DNA of 44,072 nucleotides from a virus: positions 1-44,072 of IMG/VR virus record IMGVR_UViG_3300022213_000012. One strand, given 5' to 3'. The stretch's first letter is position 1. Every line of letters begins with the position of its first letter. A program made the translations under genes and the position numbers. Positions 21,621 through 30,518 of the stretch are shown here, one piece after another. The notes beneath the pieces were generated by a model, which saw nothing but the letters and a program-made list of their open reading frames with translations, was not told the DNA's origin and did no database searches.

Positions 21621-23638
21621 TAGTAGAATAACCTCCCGCGCAGCGCATCAGCCGCGCCAAGTTTGTTTGTCCCGATGATAAAATAGCCTGGGCTTGCGCC
21701 GATGTACGGATACAGGCCGGCGGCGTCAATGGCCGTGATATTCTGCCTGAATCCGTTGCGGCCATAGCTCCAGTCAATGCCCACAATGTAAGCAGACCGT
21801 GCGCTATCCATTAGCTCATTGTCGTCAATCGTGATGCGGTCGCCGATGCGCCGCTCTGGGTTACCAGGCACACCAGACAGCAGATACATGAGCGGCGGTA
21901 GCTCCTGCCGGCCTAGCACGAACTCAGCTAGCGCTGCGGCCTGTGCTTCGCTCTGTACCCACGGGTTAGAGATGCGCCTAACAAAACTATCTGCGCCGCG
22001 TGTCGTTGCGTCCCAAAATGCCTGCTCAGTCGTGCGTGTGACTGTGGCTGTGTCCGACTCGCTGATAGATGTTCCATAGACAATCAGGTTGGAGATGATG
22101 GCGGCTGCGGTAGAATGGCCGTTCGCAAACTCAAGATTGATGCGCTGTGCGTAGTCGGTCCGTGTTAGCGTTACGCTTCCGCTAATGTCCGTCCCTCCTG
22201 GCGTCGCTGCGCTATAGCTCACGCCAGTGATTGTATAGAGCGGTGACGACAATTCCGCCAGGAGGGCCTTTGTCGCACCGGGCGGCACGCTGAACGCCTC
22301 ACGCGCCGTCCATAGTGGGCTGTCGGCGTCGCTGATAGTCTGCTCCAGAAGCCGCCAACGTCCTTCAACCTGGCTGGCCAGGTTGGTATCATCGTACCAA
22401 ATGCGCAGGTTGGCATAGCTGCCCCGGTCGTAGGTCTGTTGGCTGGTTGTGTGTGGCGATGAGAGCCAGTGCGTTGCATTCTCGTAGACAAAGATGCCAT
22501 CATGCCGAGCGTAGAACCGGCCGCCGGCGGCCGCCGCCAGTTGCCAACATGCCTCTACTGGACTGGACTGATCAAGCCAAAAATAGGGAATGGTGTACAG
22601 GCCGTCATCCAGCGAATACTCGCCGCCTGACAACCCCATCCCACTCAGTATGTCGGCAATATGTTGGCTCTCAGTCTGGCCAGCATCCACAGCCGCCACA
22701 AAGTCAGCGTGACTAGTGGACACGCGCCGATTGAGCAGGCGCTCTTCGTTGCCACGAGCGTCAATCGAAATTGTTTTGGGCTGGCGCGGCGCTAGAGTTT
22801 CATTACTGGGAATTTTCATCACGCCAGTAAAAACCGTGTGATAGGTTGCGCCGTCATCCAGGCTGATTGAGACTCGGATCGGCGCCCGATACATACCGCC
22901 CCCAGCGATATAGGCGTACAGGTCGCCAGTGCTGACAAGTGGACTGTAGCGGTTATCGTTGTTTTCTAGTTCGACCGTGGCCGTCGCTACGATGCCGCTG
23001 CCGCTGGTGATGTTCTGGCCAGGCGGCGCTAGACGGATTGAGCCACGCGCCTGCACCAGTCGCGGCGTCTCGTCGGTGTAAACCCCGTCGATGTCCCAGT
23101 CTACCTCTATCTCCGCCTTGACCTCGCGCACAATGACGGGTGGTGCGTGTGTGGTGGCGCTGGCGGTGTTGCCGTAGGCGCTATCTCCCTCATCGTTGTA
23201 GGCGCGCACGCGGTAATAGTAGAGCGTTGCGGGTGTCAGGCCGGTATTGCTGTAGCCCGTGACGTTAGCGCCGACGGTGGCAATCTGCGACCAGGCGGCG
23301 CCATCTGGCGAACGTTCGATCTTGAATCCGGTCTCATCGCTGGCGTTGTCTGTCCAGTCCAAGTCGATGAGCGTGTCGCTAGCAGCGGTCGCTGTGAGGC
23401 TGCTAGGCGCAGTCGGCGGCGCGGCAAAGCTCACCAGGTATTCGACGAAGGCGGCTGCCTGAGTAATGCGCAGCTTATTGTCTTGCGTGCGCTCGACATA
23501 CGCCGCTGCCTTCGTGAGTCTGAGTTTACCATCCGGGTCGCTTTCGACATACGCCGCGGCTTTGGTGAGTCTGAGTTTACCATCCGGGTCGCTTTCGACA
23601 TACGCCGCGGCTTTGGTGACGCGGATTTCGTTCGCCAC
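21620..23638 (-). CDS. Tail hub/baseplate protein with fibronectin type III domain
   Basis: The 672-residue protein opens with four 17-residue repeats (xRLTKAAAYVESDPDGKL type) that end with AAAFVEYL. A fibronectin type III domain (about 74-165: APSSLTATAASDTLIDLDWT, then YYYRVRAYNDEGDSAYGNTA) follows. The large C-terminal part from 170 looks like the tail hub (gp27-like): EIEVDWDIDGVYTDETPRLV, FTGVMKIPSNETL, RRIGDRITIDD. The Fn3 domain suggests binding to a cell-surface polymer. The gene lies behind the tape measure and distal tail genes, where siphophages keep the hub. Confidence 0.82.
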   Translation of the reverse strand: MANEIRVTKAAAYVESDPDGKLRLTKAAAYVESDPDGKLRLTKAAAYVERTQDNKLRITQAAAFVEYLVSFAAPPTAPSSLTATAASDTLIDLDWTDNASDETGFKIERSPDGAAWSQIATVGANVTGYSNTGLTPATLYYYRVRAYNDEGDSAYGNTASATTHAPPVIVREVKAEIEVDWDIDGVYTDETPRLVQARGSIRLAPPGQNITSGSGIVATATVELENNDNRYSPLVSTGDLYAYIAGGGMYRAPIRVSISLDDGATYHTVFTGVMKIPSNETLAPRQPKTISIDARGNEERLLNRRVSTSHADFVAAVDAGQTESQHIADILSGMGLSGGEYSLDDGLYTIPYFWLDQSSPVEACWQLAAAAGGRFYARHDGIFVYENATHWLSSPHTTSQQTYDRGSYANLRIWYDDTNLASQVEGRWRLLEQTISDADSPLWTAREAFSVPPGATKALLAELSSPLYTITGVSYSAATPGGTDISGSVTLTRTDYAQRINLEFANGHSTAAAIISNLIVYGTSISESDTATVTRTTEQAFWDATTRGADSFVRRISNPWVQSEAQAAALAEFVLGRQELPPLMYLLSGVPGNPERRIGDRITIDDNELMDSARSAYIVGIDWSYGRNGFRQNITAIDAAGLYPYIGASPGYFIIGTNKLGAADALRGRLFY
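23514..23615. repeat. 51-bp tandem repeat in the tail-hub gene
   Basis: Two adjacent, nearly perfect 51-bp copies (starting at 23514 and 23565) encode 17-residue units; degenerate further copies lie on the left side (about 23450-23513). Near-perfect identity at the DNA level points to recent duplication. Confidence 0.85.
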
Positions 23639-24015
23639 TACGCAACCTCCTTAAGGCGCATCTCGACATCCCACCGATCTCCGGCAGGCAACGCAAAATA
23701 TTTGATGCGCAACGCCGGGTTGCTCGGGAATGCCGTCACTGTGTACGTGTCGCCAACTGGGTCTACAAAATTATCGCTGACTGGCGCCTCTAGCAGTCCA
23801 TCGTAGGCTGCCGTAATGACGCCCAACTGCGTCGTCGTGATTTTTACCCATCGCAGTGTAAACTCGCGCTTGCCCACAGTGGTAATCAGATCATGTACGA
23901 TGCTGGCGTCTGCCATCTCCGCAGATGCGGCAATGATGCCGTAGGTCATCTCGTAGCCGTCCGGCGACACGGGGTGGGGCAGGGTGTAATACTGGAGCTG
24001 CGGTTGTGTCGCCAT
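23638..24015 (-). CDS. Distal tail-like protein
   Basis: The 125-residue product is a beta-rich protein with two aromatic patches (LQYYTLPHPVSPDGYEMTYG) and WVKITTTQLGVITAAYDGLL. Size and position between the tape measure and the hub fit a distal tail or minor tail protein that closes the tube. The family cannot be named. It begins immediately after the tape-measure stop and its stop abuts the hub start. Confidence 0.7.
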   Translation of the reverse strand: MATQPQLQYYTLPHPVSPDGYEMTYGIIAASAEMADASIVHDLITTVGKREFTLRWVKITTTQLGVITAAYDGLLEAPVSDNFVDPVGDTYTVTAFPSNPALRIKYFALPAGDRWDVEMRLKEVA

Positions 24016-26739
24016 TTACGGATTTGCCCCCGTGGTCTGGGCGCGCTTATTGAGCGCCGCTTCCACATAAGGCGCTACCAGTTCGCCCAGCTTTTCAAGC
24101 GCCTTCGCCCCAATATCCTCCATTGATGCCAGGAAGCCGCGCCCCCAGGCGGCTCCGTCCGTCTTCCCGGTCGCCTCCAAGATTTTCAGATTGCCCTCTG
24201 CGCCTAACTGCTTGCTAATGGTATCCACCACTTTGCCGCCAATGTCCATATTGCGGATGGCGGTCACGAAGCCGCCGGCGAGCGCACCAGCACCAGCGCC
24301 AGTGTCGGCGTCAGTGAGCTGCGGCGTCACGGGTACGGTTATCGGCGCAACCGCCTTAAACGACTCTGCGAACGTGTCCGTGTTTGGCACGACCGATATA
24401 GGCACTGGCGCTGTTTCTGCGACCGCCCTGGCGAATGTATCTGTGTTCGGTGTCACTGGGATATTCACCGGTGATGCAGGAATAAGCGCGGCGACAAAAT
24501 CAGTCGTGTTACCAGGCGCAACGGGGATGTACATTGGCCCACCGGCAGCGAAGGCCGTCCTGAGCGCCTCAGCATCTGGATTCACAGAGATGGAGATCGG
24601 CCCGGCTGCGGCCACGGCTGCGTTTAGTGATGCGGCGTCTATCTCAGGCTGCAATTTCATTTTAGCTTGCGTATGGGCGATGTCCGCCAAAGCAGATTCA
24701 ATCTGATCAGGCGTGAATTTTCCGCCAAGTTCCTGACTCAACTCAGTAGCTATTTCGCTGGCCAGGTCTGCCATGCGCGCCTCGCCGAGCAGCATTCTCT
24801 TGATGCGTTCTTTGGCCGCATCTTTGTCCAGTAGATCTGGATTTAGCCCGGCCTGGAAGTCGCGCAGAATGCGCGCCGCCTCACCTTTGATGTCACCGCC
24901 GCCCTCGAATGCGCCCTTGAATAGATCGGGGAACTTTTCATTCAGGTAGGATGCCCAGGGGCTGTCAAAGCCCTTGACAGCCACATCCGCCAGTCTGCGG
25001 GCGTCTTCATTGATAGCATCGTCCCGCGGTAGCAACTTGTCGATAGCGGCACCGGTGTCACCGCCTAGAATGTCGCTCAAGTTAAGCGACTCGTTTAGCA
25101 CGCCAGATACTTTGCCCTTGAACGAATCCCAGGCCTGCTGTGCTTCATTGACGCTTGACCTGTAATCCTTCGCTACCAGCTTATCCGCCTCGCGGTTGGT
25201 ATCGACAATCGTGTCGAACACATCCTGATACGGTTGCGCTGCCGACTGCACCGCCAGCCGGTTCTCAAACATGGCCTCGGTAGTGTTGTTCATATTGAGA
25301 CCCATGTTTTGGATCTGGTCAGCGGCCTCGGCAAACTGGGCGGCAATCTGTTTCGGATCGCCCCCCGCTTGTACGGCGCGCAGTGCGGAGCTTTGCAGGC
25401 TGGAAATAGCGCCCCTGGCGATGCTGTCGAGCTGGCCGCCGATCTGGTTGGCAGCGGCCATCTTATTTTTCATCACGTCCAGAGCATTGCCGGTGGACCA
25501 TGCCATTGATTCGAGCGTAGATAGGCCATCAGCGCCATCGAGCGCAGCGGCTTTCAGGCGCTCCGCTTCCATTGCGGCAACCATCGCGGCATTGCCGGTC
25601 TCACCCAGCGCTGTCGCAGCGCCATAGGCGGATTGCGCCAGGTCGCCAAGTTGCGCCCCTGATGCGGAATTGCCCAGCGCCTGCAAAGAGGCGTTCGTTT
25701 GATTGATTTGCGTATTGGCTGCTTGCAGGCGCTGCTCTAGTTCGGCAACAAGAGCCGGATCACCAAACGCCGTCCCCAAGTCCGCCTTCGCTGTCGCTAA
25801 CCCCTCGGTTAGCCTGTCGCGCATTAGCAGCAGGCCATTTAGCTGGCCTTCGAGTGCGCTTTGCTGCGCTTGGGCACCCGCCGCAATAAAAATACTGGCG
25901 TCCGTGGCAGTTCCCGCCTCACTCATGCGGAGCATCTGGTCTGCGGCGGCCTGTGCAGCGTCGGCAATCTGATCAGCGATAGCAGCTACGGCTGGGGAGA
26001 ACAGAGCGCCCAGGGCGTCTTTGGCGTTCTGGATACTGGCATCCATGCGCTCAAATTTGGCCGCCAGATCTTCACCGCTCTCGGCGTTCGCCTTGACAAT
26101 ATCGCGGCTTGACGCAACCACGCTGTTAAGGAGGGCCTGTTTTTTCTCGGCGTCGGATAGGGTGTCAGCGGTTTTGCCGATGCTCTCGGCATATTGCGTG
26201 AAGACTTTTTCGCCACCTGTGACAATGCCCAGATTGTCGAGAATGAGCGGTGACATGCGCCCGATGCCAGTAATGATGTCGCTGAATGCCTGGGTTGTAG
26301 AAAGCCCCATGGCCTTGCCGCGAGCGCTGGCGACCTGGAGCAACTGCTCCATCTCAGAAGCGGTGTCAGCAACGCCCAATAGTATGGCGCGGTTGGCCGC
26401 AAGCATCAGATCCTTGTTGGCGATTGTCCCCGCAGCGGCCTGCTGAAGCGCCCCTAGCATGGCGCTCCCAGATGAGCCGGCTTGCTCTGCCAGGCTATTA
26501 AATGCCGTACCGACGCGCTGCACCTCGGCGCTGGCGCGTGCCAGTTCAGCAACGCTGCTGGCGACCTTAGCTACGCCAGCGGCAAGCGCGGCAATACCAG
26601 CCGCACCCGCAAACGCGGCTAAACCCTGGCTCAGTTTTGCCGCCTCAGAGTCTATGCCCTGCAAATCCCCGCGTAGCTCCGCAAGCGGCCCCTTTGCCTG
26701 ATTGCGCGCCGCTATGAGAATGTCAATCCGGTTCGCCAT
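24016..26739 (-). CDS. Tail tape measure protein
   Basis: The 907-residue protein is the longest late product. It starts MANRIDILIAARNQAKGPLA and is Ala-rich and helical to about residue 700, with a hydrophobic stretch (LAAFAGAAGIAALAAGVAKV) near 40-60. Residues about 700-815 hold five degenerate units of roughly 22 residues with the pattern TDTFA...APVxIPVTPN. Tape measures set tail length and cross the host envelope on injection. It overlaps the chaperone gene upstream by 17 bases. A tail of roughly 130 nm would follow from the usual length rule. Confidence 0.92.
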   Translation of the reverse strand: MANRIDILIAARNQAKGPLAELRGDLQGIDSEAAKLSQGLAAFAGAAGIAALAAGVAKVASSVAELARASAEVQRVGTAFNSLAEQAGSSGSAMLGALQQAAAGTIANKDLMLAANRAILLGVADTASEMEQLLQVASARGKAMGLSTTQAFSDIITGIGRMSPLILDNLGIVTGGEKVFTQYAESIGKTADTLSDAEKKQALLNSVVASSRDIVKANAESGEDLAAKFERMDASIQNAKDALGALFSPAVAAIADQIADAAQAAADQMLRMSEAGTATDASIFIAAGAQAQQSALEGQLNGLLLMRDRLTEGLATAKADLGTAFGDPALVAELEQRLQAANTQINQTNASLQALGNSASGAQLGDLAQSAYGAATALGETGNAAMVAAMEAERLKAAALDGADGLSTLESMAWSTGNALDVMKNKMAAANQIGGQLDSIARGAISSLQSSALRAVQAGGDPKQIAAQFAEAADQIQNMGLNMNNTTEAMFENRLAVQSAAQPYQDVFDTIVDTNREADKLVAKDYRSSVNEAQQAWDSFKGKVSGVLNESLNLSDILGGDTGAAIDKLLPRDDAINEDARRLADVAVKGFDSPWASYLNEKFPDLFKGAFEGGGDIKGEAARILRDFQAGLNPDLLDKDAAKERIKRMLLGEARMADLASEIATELSQELGGKFTPDQIESALADIAHTQAKMKLQPEIDAASLNAAVAAAGPISISVNPDAEALRTAFAAGGPMYIPVAPGNTTDFVAALIPASPVNIPVTPNTDTFARAVAETAPVPISVVPNTDTFAESFKAVAPITVPVTPQLTDADTGAGAGALAGGFVTAIRNMDIGGKVVDTISKQLGAEGNLKILEATGKTDGAAWGRGFLASMEDIGAKALEKLGELVAPYVEAALNKRAQTTGANP

Positions 26740-26995
26740 ATTCTCGCATCAATCTATCGTGTTCCAAGATGGCCTCGCCTTCGTCCGGCGTTAGCTCAGT
26801 CGCCTTGCCAGAGAGCAGAGCGGCGCGGCGCTTCTCAATCAGTTCGATTTGCGCAGCCTCGATTGCCCGCATGTAACGTCCCCAATCCATCCGGTCAAGT
26901 TCATCCAGTGTGCGACCTGGGAAGTTTCGCAATAGCCATGCGTCTATGAGGGGGTCGGCAATGTCGGTGCGGCGCTCCCCTCGGCAGGTTGCCAC
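26723..26995 (-). CDS. Tail assembly chaperone, frameshift part
   Basis: A 90-residue frame overlaps the end of the upstream chaperone gene by 52 bases in the -1 frame. It is an acidic helical protein (DELDRMDWGRYMRAIEAAQI and ELTPDEGEAILEHDRL). In siphophages the second chaperone is usually made as a fusion with the first by -1 frameshifting. A C5 run (minus strand, 26954-26950) lies in the right place. Independent translation from 26995 is possible but there is no clear ribosome site. Confidence 0.78.
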   Translation of the reverse strand: MATCRGERRTDIADPLIDAWLLRNFPGRTLDELDRMDWGRYMRAIEAAQIELIEKRRAALLSGKATELTPDEGEAILEHDRLMREYGEPD

Positions 26996-27321
26996 AATCG
27001 CCGCACGGACGCTTCCCCCAGCCGATTGATCTCACGCACGGCCACCGGATGCACCGATGCAAACCACAGATAGACCGTTTGGTCAATATCGTCCAGACGG
27101 TCGTCTGTTAGTTCGCATGGATCCGCAATGTCGTCGGCGCCGACACAGGAGAGGCGGAGCGCCACGGTTTTGGAGCGGATGAGCGCTAGGTATTCGTCAT
27201 TATCCGCCTCACTCTCGCTACCAAAGAGTTGGCGGAAGCGGCGCATCTCGGCGCGGCTCCAGGAATCGGCCACCTCGACGAAGTTGCTCTCATGGCCGGG
27301 TAGGTCGCAATCATAACGCAT
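26944..27321 (-). CDS. Tail assembly chaperone
   Basis: The 125-residue protein sits between the tail-tube gene and the tape measure, as the G protein of lambda does. It is acidic and helical (EMRRFRQLFGSESEADNDEY, ELTDDRLDDIDQTVYLWFAS) and ends in a Pro/Thr-rich tail. It starts at ATG 27321, behind AGGAGTTAACTCCC. Its stop codon TAG follows a GACCCCC stretch where frame change could occur. It keeps the tape measure soluble while the tube polymerises. Confidence 0.8.
   Translation of the reverse strand: MRYDCDLPGHESNFVEVADSWSRAEMRRFRQLFGSESEADNDEYLALIRSKTVALRLSCVGADDIADPCELTDDRLDDIDQTVYLWFASVHPVAVREINRLGEASVRRLWQPAEGSAAPTLPTPS
26948..26957 (-). promoter_or_regulatory. Candidate -1 ribosomal frameshift site
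   Basis: On the minus strand the zero frame reads ACC-CCC-TCA-TAG. Slipping back one base on G-ACC-CCC continues CTC-ATA-GAC into the second chaperone frame. The shift needed (-1) is the usual one for tail chaperones. The heptamer is not a textbook slippery sequence, so the exact place is uncertain. Confidence 0.55.
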
Positions 27322-27336
27322 GGGAGTTAACTCCTA

Positions 27337-27738
27337 TTAGGCTACACCACGTGTTGGCGCGCCGCTCAACACCAGTTCGGCGCTAAACGAACGCGCCCCG
27401 CCGACCTGTGACCCGATTTTGTAATTGCCGATTTCGGCGTTGCTAGTCCAGGTGTACGTGACCGTCGTTACACCATCGGTCATGGTGATGACCGATGTGC
27501 GCTTCGTCCCCGGCGAGATCGCATCCGGCGCCAGGTAGCCGTCAAGCGTCGGCGTCCAGTAGCCACTGAGTGATATTTTCCACTCTGGGTCTTCGGCTAA
27601 AAACGCTTTCGCCGTATCGCCAAGTGTTGTCACCTCTAAGCGGTTCATGGCCGCCTCTAGATCAGCCTGGCTGACATAGTTGGTAATGGCATTGCCGTTG
27701 TAGCTGACCGTCGTGTTTTGTTGCGCCTTGTGCGCCAT
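27337..27738 (-). CDS. Tail tube protein, second paralogue
   Basis: The 133-residue protein starts at ATG 27738, behind AGGAGTAAATTATT. It shares with the upstream 244-residue protein the pattern Val-x-(Tyr/Asp)-x-x-x-(Ile/Leu)..., LEVTTLGDTAKAFLAEDPEW, with the strongest match DTAK followed by a tube-like strand pair. It has the size and beta-rich make-up of siphophage tube proteins. Having both a longer and a shorter copy suggests that one makes the tube and the other a special ring or a modified tube. Confidence 0.78.
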   Translation of the reverse strand: MAHKAQQNTTVSYNGNAITNYVSQADLEAAMNRLEVTTLGDTAKAFLAEDPEWKISLSGYWTPTLDGYLAPDAISPGTKRTSVITMTDGVTTVTYTWTSNAEIGNYKIGSQVGGARSFSAELVLSGAPTRGVA

Positions 27739-27751
27739 AATAATTTACTCC

Positions 27752-28486
27752 TTACATCGTGACGCCTTCGACGGCAACAGCGATCACCACGGTGACGTTG
27801 GTTGCTCCGCCCAGGCTGGTCAAGTCCGCTCGAATATAGCGACCAATAGCGCCGCTCAGTGTAATCACATAAGCACCCACAGCGCTAAACGTAAATGTTC
27901 CCTCGTCGGCAGCAGAGCCGAAGCCAACGTCGCTGTCTGACTGCACTTTGATTGTAGCGTTGGTTGCTGATCCCGTAATGGCGGTCACATGCAGGATGGC
28001 GTAACCACCCGCTGACCCTGCGGCGCCGAAGTCGCGCCCAGTTTGCGCGCCGGTGGCTGATAGCGTTGCGTCCAGGATGCGCAACCCACGCCGCGCCCCG
28101 CCTGGACCGGTCAACCATTGCGCTTGAATGGTGGATAAGCCGCCAACCGGGTTGCCGATCTTGAACTGCGACTTGGTGGATAGTGGTAGCCAGTAGGCTG
28201 GGCAAGCCGCCGTATCTGTGCCGATGAGCGCCGTCACGTAAGCGCCGGCGCCGCCGATGCGCTCCTGTAGCTCTTGCTCAAACTCCCCGGCACCGATGCC
28301 ACCAAAGAAGCCGTTGTGCTGAAACGTTAGCTCAGGGCTGTCAGCTATCATCACTTTGGCTGTGTCTGCAAACGTGGTAGCGTCCAGGCTGCCTGTGCTG
28401 GTATCTATGTCCAACTGGTTGGAGTCGCCGGAAAAGTCAAACTCATCAACCAGTATCTTTGTGTACTTACCGCGGGTTGCACTCAT
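27752..28486 (-). CDS. Major tail tube protein with C-terminal domain
   Basis: The 244-residue protein has a tube-like N-terminal half (KILVDEFDFSGDSNQLDIDT, LDATTFADTAKVMIADSPEL) related to the next gene. The C-terminal 80-100 residues form another beta domain (YAILHVTAITGSATNATIKV, TFTFSAVGAYVITLSGAIGR), perhaps an Ig-like surface decoration, as on many tube proteins. It stands in the usual place after the tail-completion genes. Which paralogue is the main tube cannot be decided. Confidence 0.8.
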   Translation of the reverse strand: MSATRGKYTKILVDEFDFSGDSNQLDIDTSTGSLDATTFADTAKVMIADSPELTFQHNGFFGGIGAGEFEQELQERIGGAGAYVTALIGTDTAACPAYWLPLSTKSQFKIGNPVGGLSTIQAQWLTGPGGARRGLRILDATLSATGAQTGRDFGAAGSAGGYAILHVTAITGSATNATIKVQSDSDVGFGSAADEGTFTFSAVGAYVITLSGAIGRYIRADLTSLGGATNVTVVIAVAVEGVTM

Positions 28487-28497
28487 GTATCATTCCC

Positions 28498-28896
28498 CTA
28501 CCAGATGATCACCCTGATACGCTCCCGGCGATACATCACGCCGTCGAGGATTGGGTAATCCAACTGCGAAAAATTCTCATCTATGGTCAGCGCCGCCCAG
28601 TCGTTAGCCGGCCCGCCGTTGGCCTCCAGTACGTCGAACACCTCAGCACTCAGATCGTCAATGTCGTCTTCGGTCGTCTCGGCCCGTCGCCACCAGAGCG
28701 AAATGATGTAGGCATGTTGGCGTTGGTCGCTGCCGAGCGTTGTAGACGGCGCTGGTGCGCTGCCATCGCCATGTATCATGCACACAGGCGACTGACGCTG
28801 GAAGTCAAAGACCTCGGATCCATAAACGACAACGAATGTCGTCACGGTTTCCATGAGCGCCTTTAGCGCCTGGCGCGCCGCCTTGCGATCTGCCAC
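28498..28896 (-). CDS. Tail terminator/completion protein
   Basis: The 132-residue protein has mixed alpha/beta make-up, starting with an Ala-rich helix (MADRKAARQALKALMETVTT) and then strands (AYIISLWWRRAETTEDDIDD). Size and place between the gp10-like gene and the tube gene are those of the tail terminator, which caps the tail tube and joins it to the head. The family is inferred from synteny. Start and stop overlap the upstream gene by one base. Confidence 0.72.
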   Translation of the reverse strand: MADRKAARQALKALMETVTTFVVVYGSEVFDFQRQSPVCMIHGDGSAPAPSTTLGSDQRQHAYIISLWWRRAETTEDDIDDLSAEVFDVLEANGGPANDWAALTIDENFSQLDYPILDGVMYRRERIRVIIW

Positions 28897-29264
28897 TAGC
28901 GCCTCCCGATGTAGTTAGCGAAGAGGTCATTGACCGGCTTGGTCATGTCTTGCGTCGCACGGCGCATGAATCCGCGCCGTGCTTCGACGATTGCCCCATA
29001 CACGATATTGCTAAAGACCACACCATGCTGGTCATTACCAGCGGTCTGCACTGTCCAGAACAGGCTATTTTTGAGACGACCTGTGATAACCGGAAGTACC
29101 CCGCTCTCTCCCACCGGCGGCGTATCCTTGCTGATGCCCATCAGGTAGCGGTGGACGTTGCCAGCGGCGATTGCCATAACCGCGCTCAGGTCATTGGGTA
29201 CAGCACGGTCAAGCGTGACCAGGATGTCCGGTACACCCTCGACCTTCACGTCAACCTCAACCAC
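28896..29264 (-). CDS. HK97 gp10-like tail/neck protein
   Basis: The 122-residue protein follows the gp10 pattern: an N-terminal beta hairpin (VDVKVEGVPDILVTLDRAVP), a helix, then TPPVGESGVLPVITGRLKNS and HGVVFSNIVYGAIVEARRGF, the part with Tyr-x-x-x-x-Glu and Gly. Such proteins join head and tail. It overlaps the upstream gene by eight bases. Confidence 0.83.
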   Translation of the reverse strand: MVEVDVKVEGVPDILVTLDRAVPNDLSAVMAIAAGNVHRYLMGISKDTPPVGESGVLPVITGRLKNSLFWTVQTAGNDQHGVVFSNIVYGAIVEARRGFMRRATQDMTKPVNDLFANYIGRR

Positions 29265-29592
29265 CCTTGACCTCCTGTACTACAATATGCAAACATGGAA
29301 TGTTGTCATCCGTCCATTCGCCCACGTAGTGAACCGGGTAATCCGTCTCACCAACAACCAGAATGTCACCCTCCAGCACATCTGGCAAAGTCGTCGTCAT
29401 CGGTACGTGATAGCACTCTTTGAACTCACGCGGACTGTTCAGGTCGAGCGTGCGTACCGTTTCAGCCCCAGCCGGCCACAGCGGAGTAACCGCCAGGCTA
29501 GACAGGCTTGTAACCGGCGCACCGATGCGCCCGGCGACCGGCGCAGGGTTGCGCTTAGTCGAAGCCGTGACCGTGCAGAGTGATCTGAGCAT
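29257..29592 (-). CDS. Head-tail stopper-like protein
   Basis: The 111-residue product is read from ATG 29592, which overlaps the upstream stop as TGATG. It is beta-rich, with DVLEGDILVVGETDYPVHYV near the middle, a small beta-barrel feature typical of head-tail joining (stopper) proteins. Position between the connector genes and the gp10-like gene supports that. The longer frame to 29637 was rejected, since it would run deep into the upstream gene. Confidence 0.7.
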   Translation of the reverse strand: MLRSLCTVTASTKRNPAPVAGRIGAPVTSLSSLAVTPLWPAGAETVRTLDLNSPREFKECYHVPMTTTLPDVLEGDILVVGETDYPVHYVGEWTDDNIPCLHIVVQEVKGG

Positions 29593-29852
29593 CAGTAGAT
29601 CCCGACAATCCCTGTAGCAGTTGTTCCCGTTGACCACACCCGGCTGACGCGCAGCGGATGAACGATGCCCGCTGCGATAGAGTTGAGCGTCACCGTGTCA
29701 CCATCGGCCATTGTGACCTTGATGTCACCAGTCGCGCCGACGTACAGGCCGCGCGTGACATAGCTCACGTCCACGCTATCGTTGGGTGTAACGCTGAATG
29801 CGGATCGCGCCGGTTCAGATAGACCCCTTGCGAATCGCCCAAAAATGTCCAT
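29592..29852 (-). CDS. Beta-rich head/neck protein
   Basis: This 86-residue protein has the pattern FARGLSEPARSAFSVTPNDS, then TRGLYVGATGDIKVTMADGD and STGTTATGIVGIY. I have met this pattern in a small widespread family of phage and prophage proteins sometimes called spike-base or decoration-like. It is short, all beta, and ends in a glycine-rich strand. Here it lies among the connector genes. Precise place in the particle is unknown. Confidence 0.72.
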   Translation of the reverse strand: MDIFGRFARGLSEPARSAFSVTPNDSVDVSYVTRGLYVGATGDIKVTMADGDTVTLNSIAAGIVHPLRVSRVWSTGTTATGIVGIY

Positions 29853-29855
29853 AGT

Positions 29856-30290
29856 CTAGTTTGTAACCTCCGGCTCTATGAAATCAAGCCCCAGTCTGAC
29901 CAGCGCCCAGTCGGTCGCCGAGCTTACCGCAATGCCTTCGGTAGCGGCTCTATCCTGCGCATCGTCCATGATGGCTTTGAGCGCTGATACCGCCGATTCG
30001 TAGCTCTGCGCCGCTGGGCCAAGCCGCACGTTGCCCTTAGCGGCGTAGCGTATCCAGAAGCGCCGCGCTGCGTAGTATTCGCACAGCGCATAGTAGGCGC
30101 GTCGGCTCGACTCTGCGACTGTAGCGGAGGATAAATCAGCCTCCGCTACAGACAAGTCACGCAGGGCGTCGTCAATGTCAGCGCCGTACCCGTCTGCGCT
30201 GTCATCGGTGGCCGTTTGACCGGCTCCGGTAGCCAGCGCAGAGAAGCGGGCATCTAGGTAATCGGCGGCATTACTGCGGGTTATCGCCAT
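29856..30290 (-). CDS. Head-tail connector (gp6-like adaptor)
   Basis: The 144-residue protein is largely alpha-helical with SRRAYYALCEYYAARRFWIR in the middle and ends with a mixed segment (VRLGLDFIEPEV). Size, helicity and place after the capsid gene fit the adaptor that binds below the portal. The start overlaps the upstream small gene by 20 bases. Direct motif evidence is weak. Confidence 0.7.
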   Translation of the reverse strand: MAITRSNAADYLDARFSALATGAGQTATDDSADGYGADIDDALRDLSVAEADLSSATVAESSRRAYYALCEYYAARRFWIRYAAKGNVRLGPAAQSYESAVSALKAIMDDAQDRAATEGIAVSSATDWALVRLGLDFIEPEVTN

Positions 30291-30510
30291 GTTTGCCTCG
30301 CTTTTTGGCCGTCACAGCGACTACAACCGCATCCAGCAGATCTGCCAGCGCTTCCAGGCGCAACACCTGGCGCAACATGCTATCCCGCTGCTGGACATTC
30401 AGGTTGAACTCACCAGTCAGCGAGAGCGCCACTTGCAGCGCCTGCGCTGACCGGTGTAGTCGTTTCAACGCGTCCTCAGTACGGATTGACAAAGACTTTA
30501 GACTAGCCAT
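30271..30510 (-). CDS. Small helical protein
   Basis: The 79-residue product is a helical hairpin (LKSLSIRTEDALKRLHRSAQ and DSMLRQVLRLEALADLLDAV) with a basic tail. It follows the capsid gene closely and overlaps the connector gene. No family is recognised. A minor head part is possible from place. Confidence 0.68.
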   Translation of the reverse strand: MASLKSLSIRTEDALKRLHRSAQALQVALSLTGEFNLNVQQRDSMLRQVLRLEALADLLDAVVVAVTAKKRGKHGDNPQ

Positions 30511-30518
30511 GCTGCCCC

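Noticed and set aside
23147-23806. 219-residue plus-strand frame opposite the tail-hub gene
   Set aside because: Antisense to a well-supported gene; its repeats mirror the 51-bp repeats of the hub gene.
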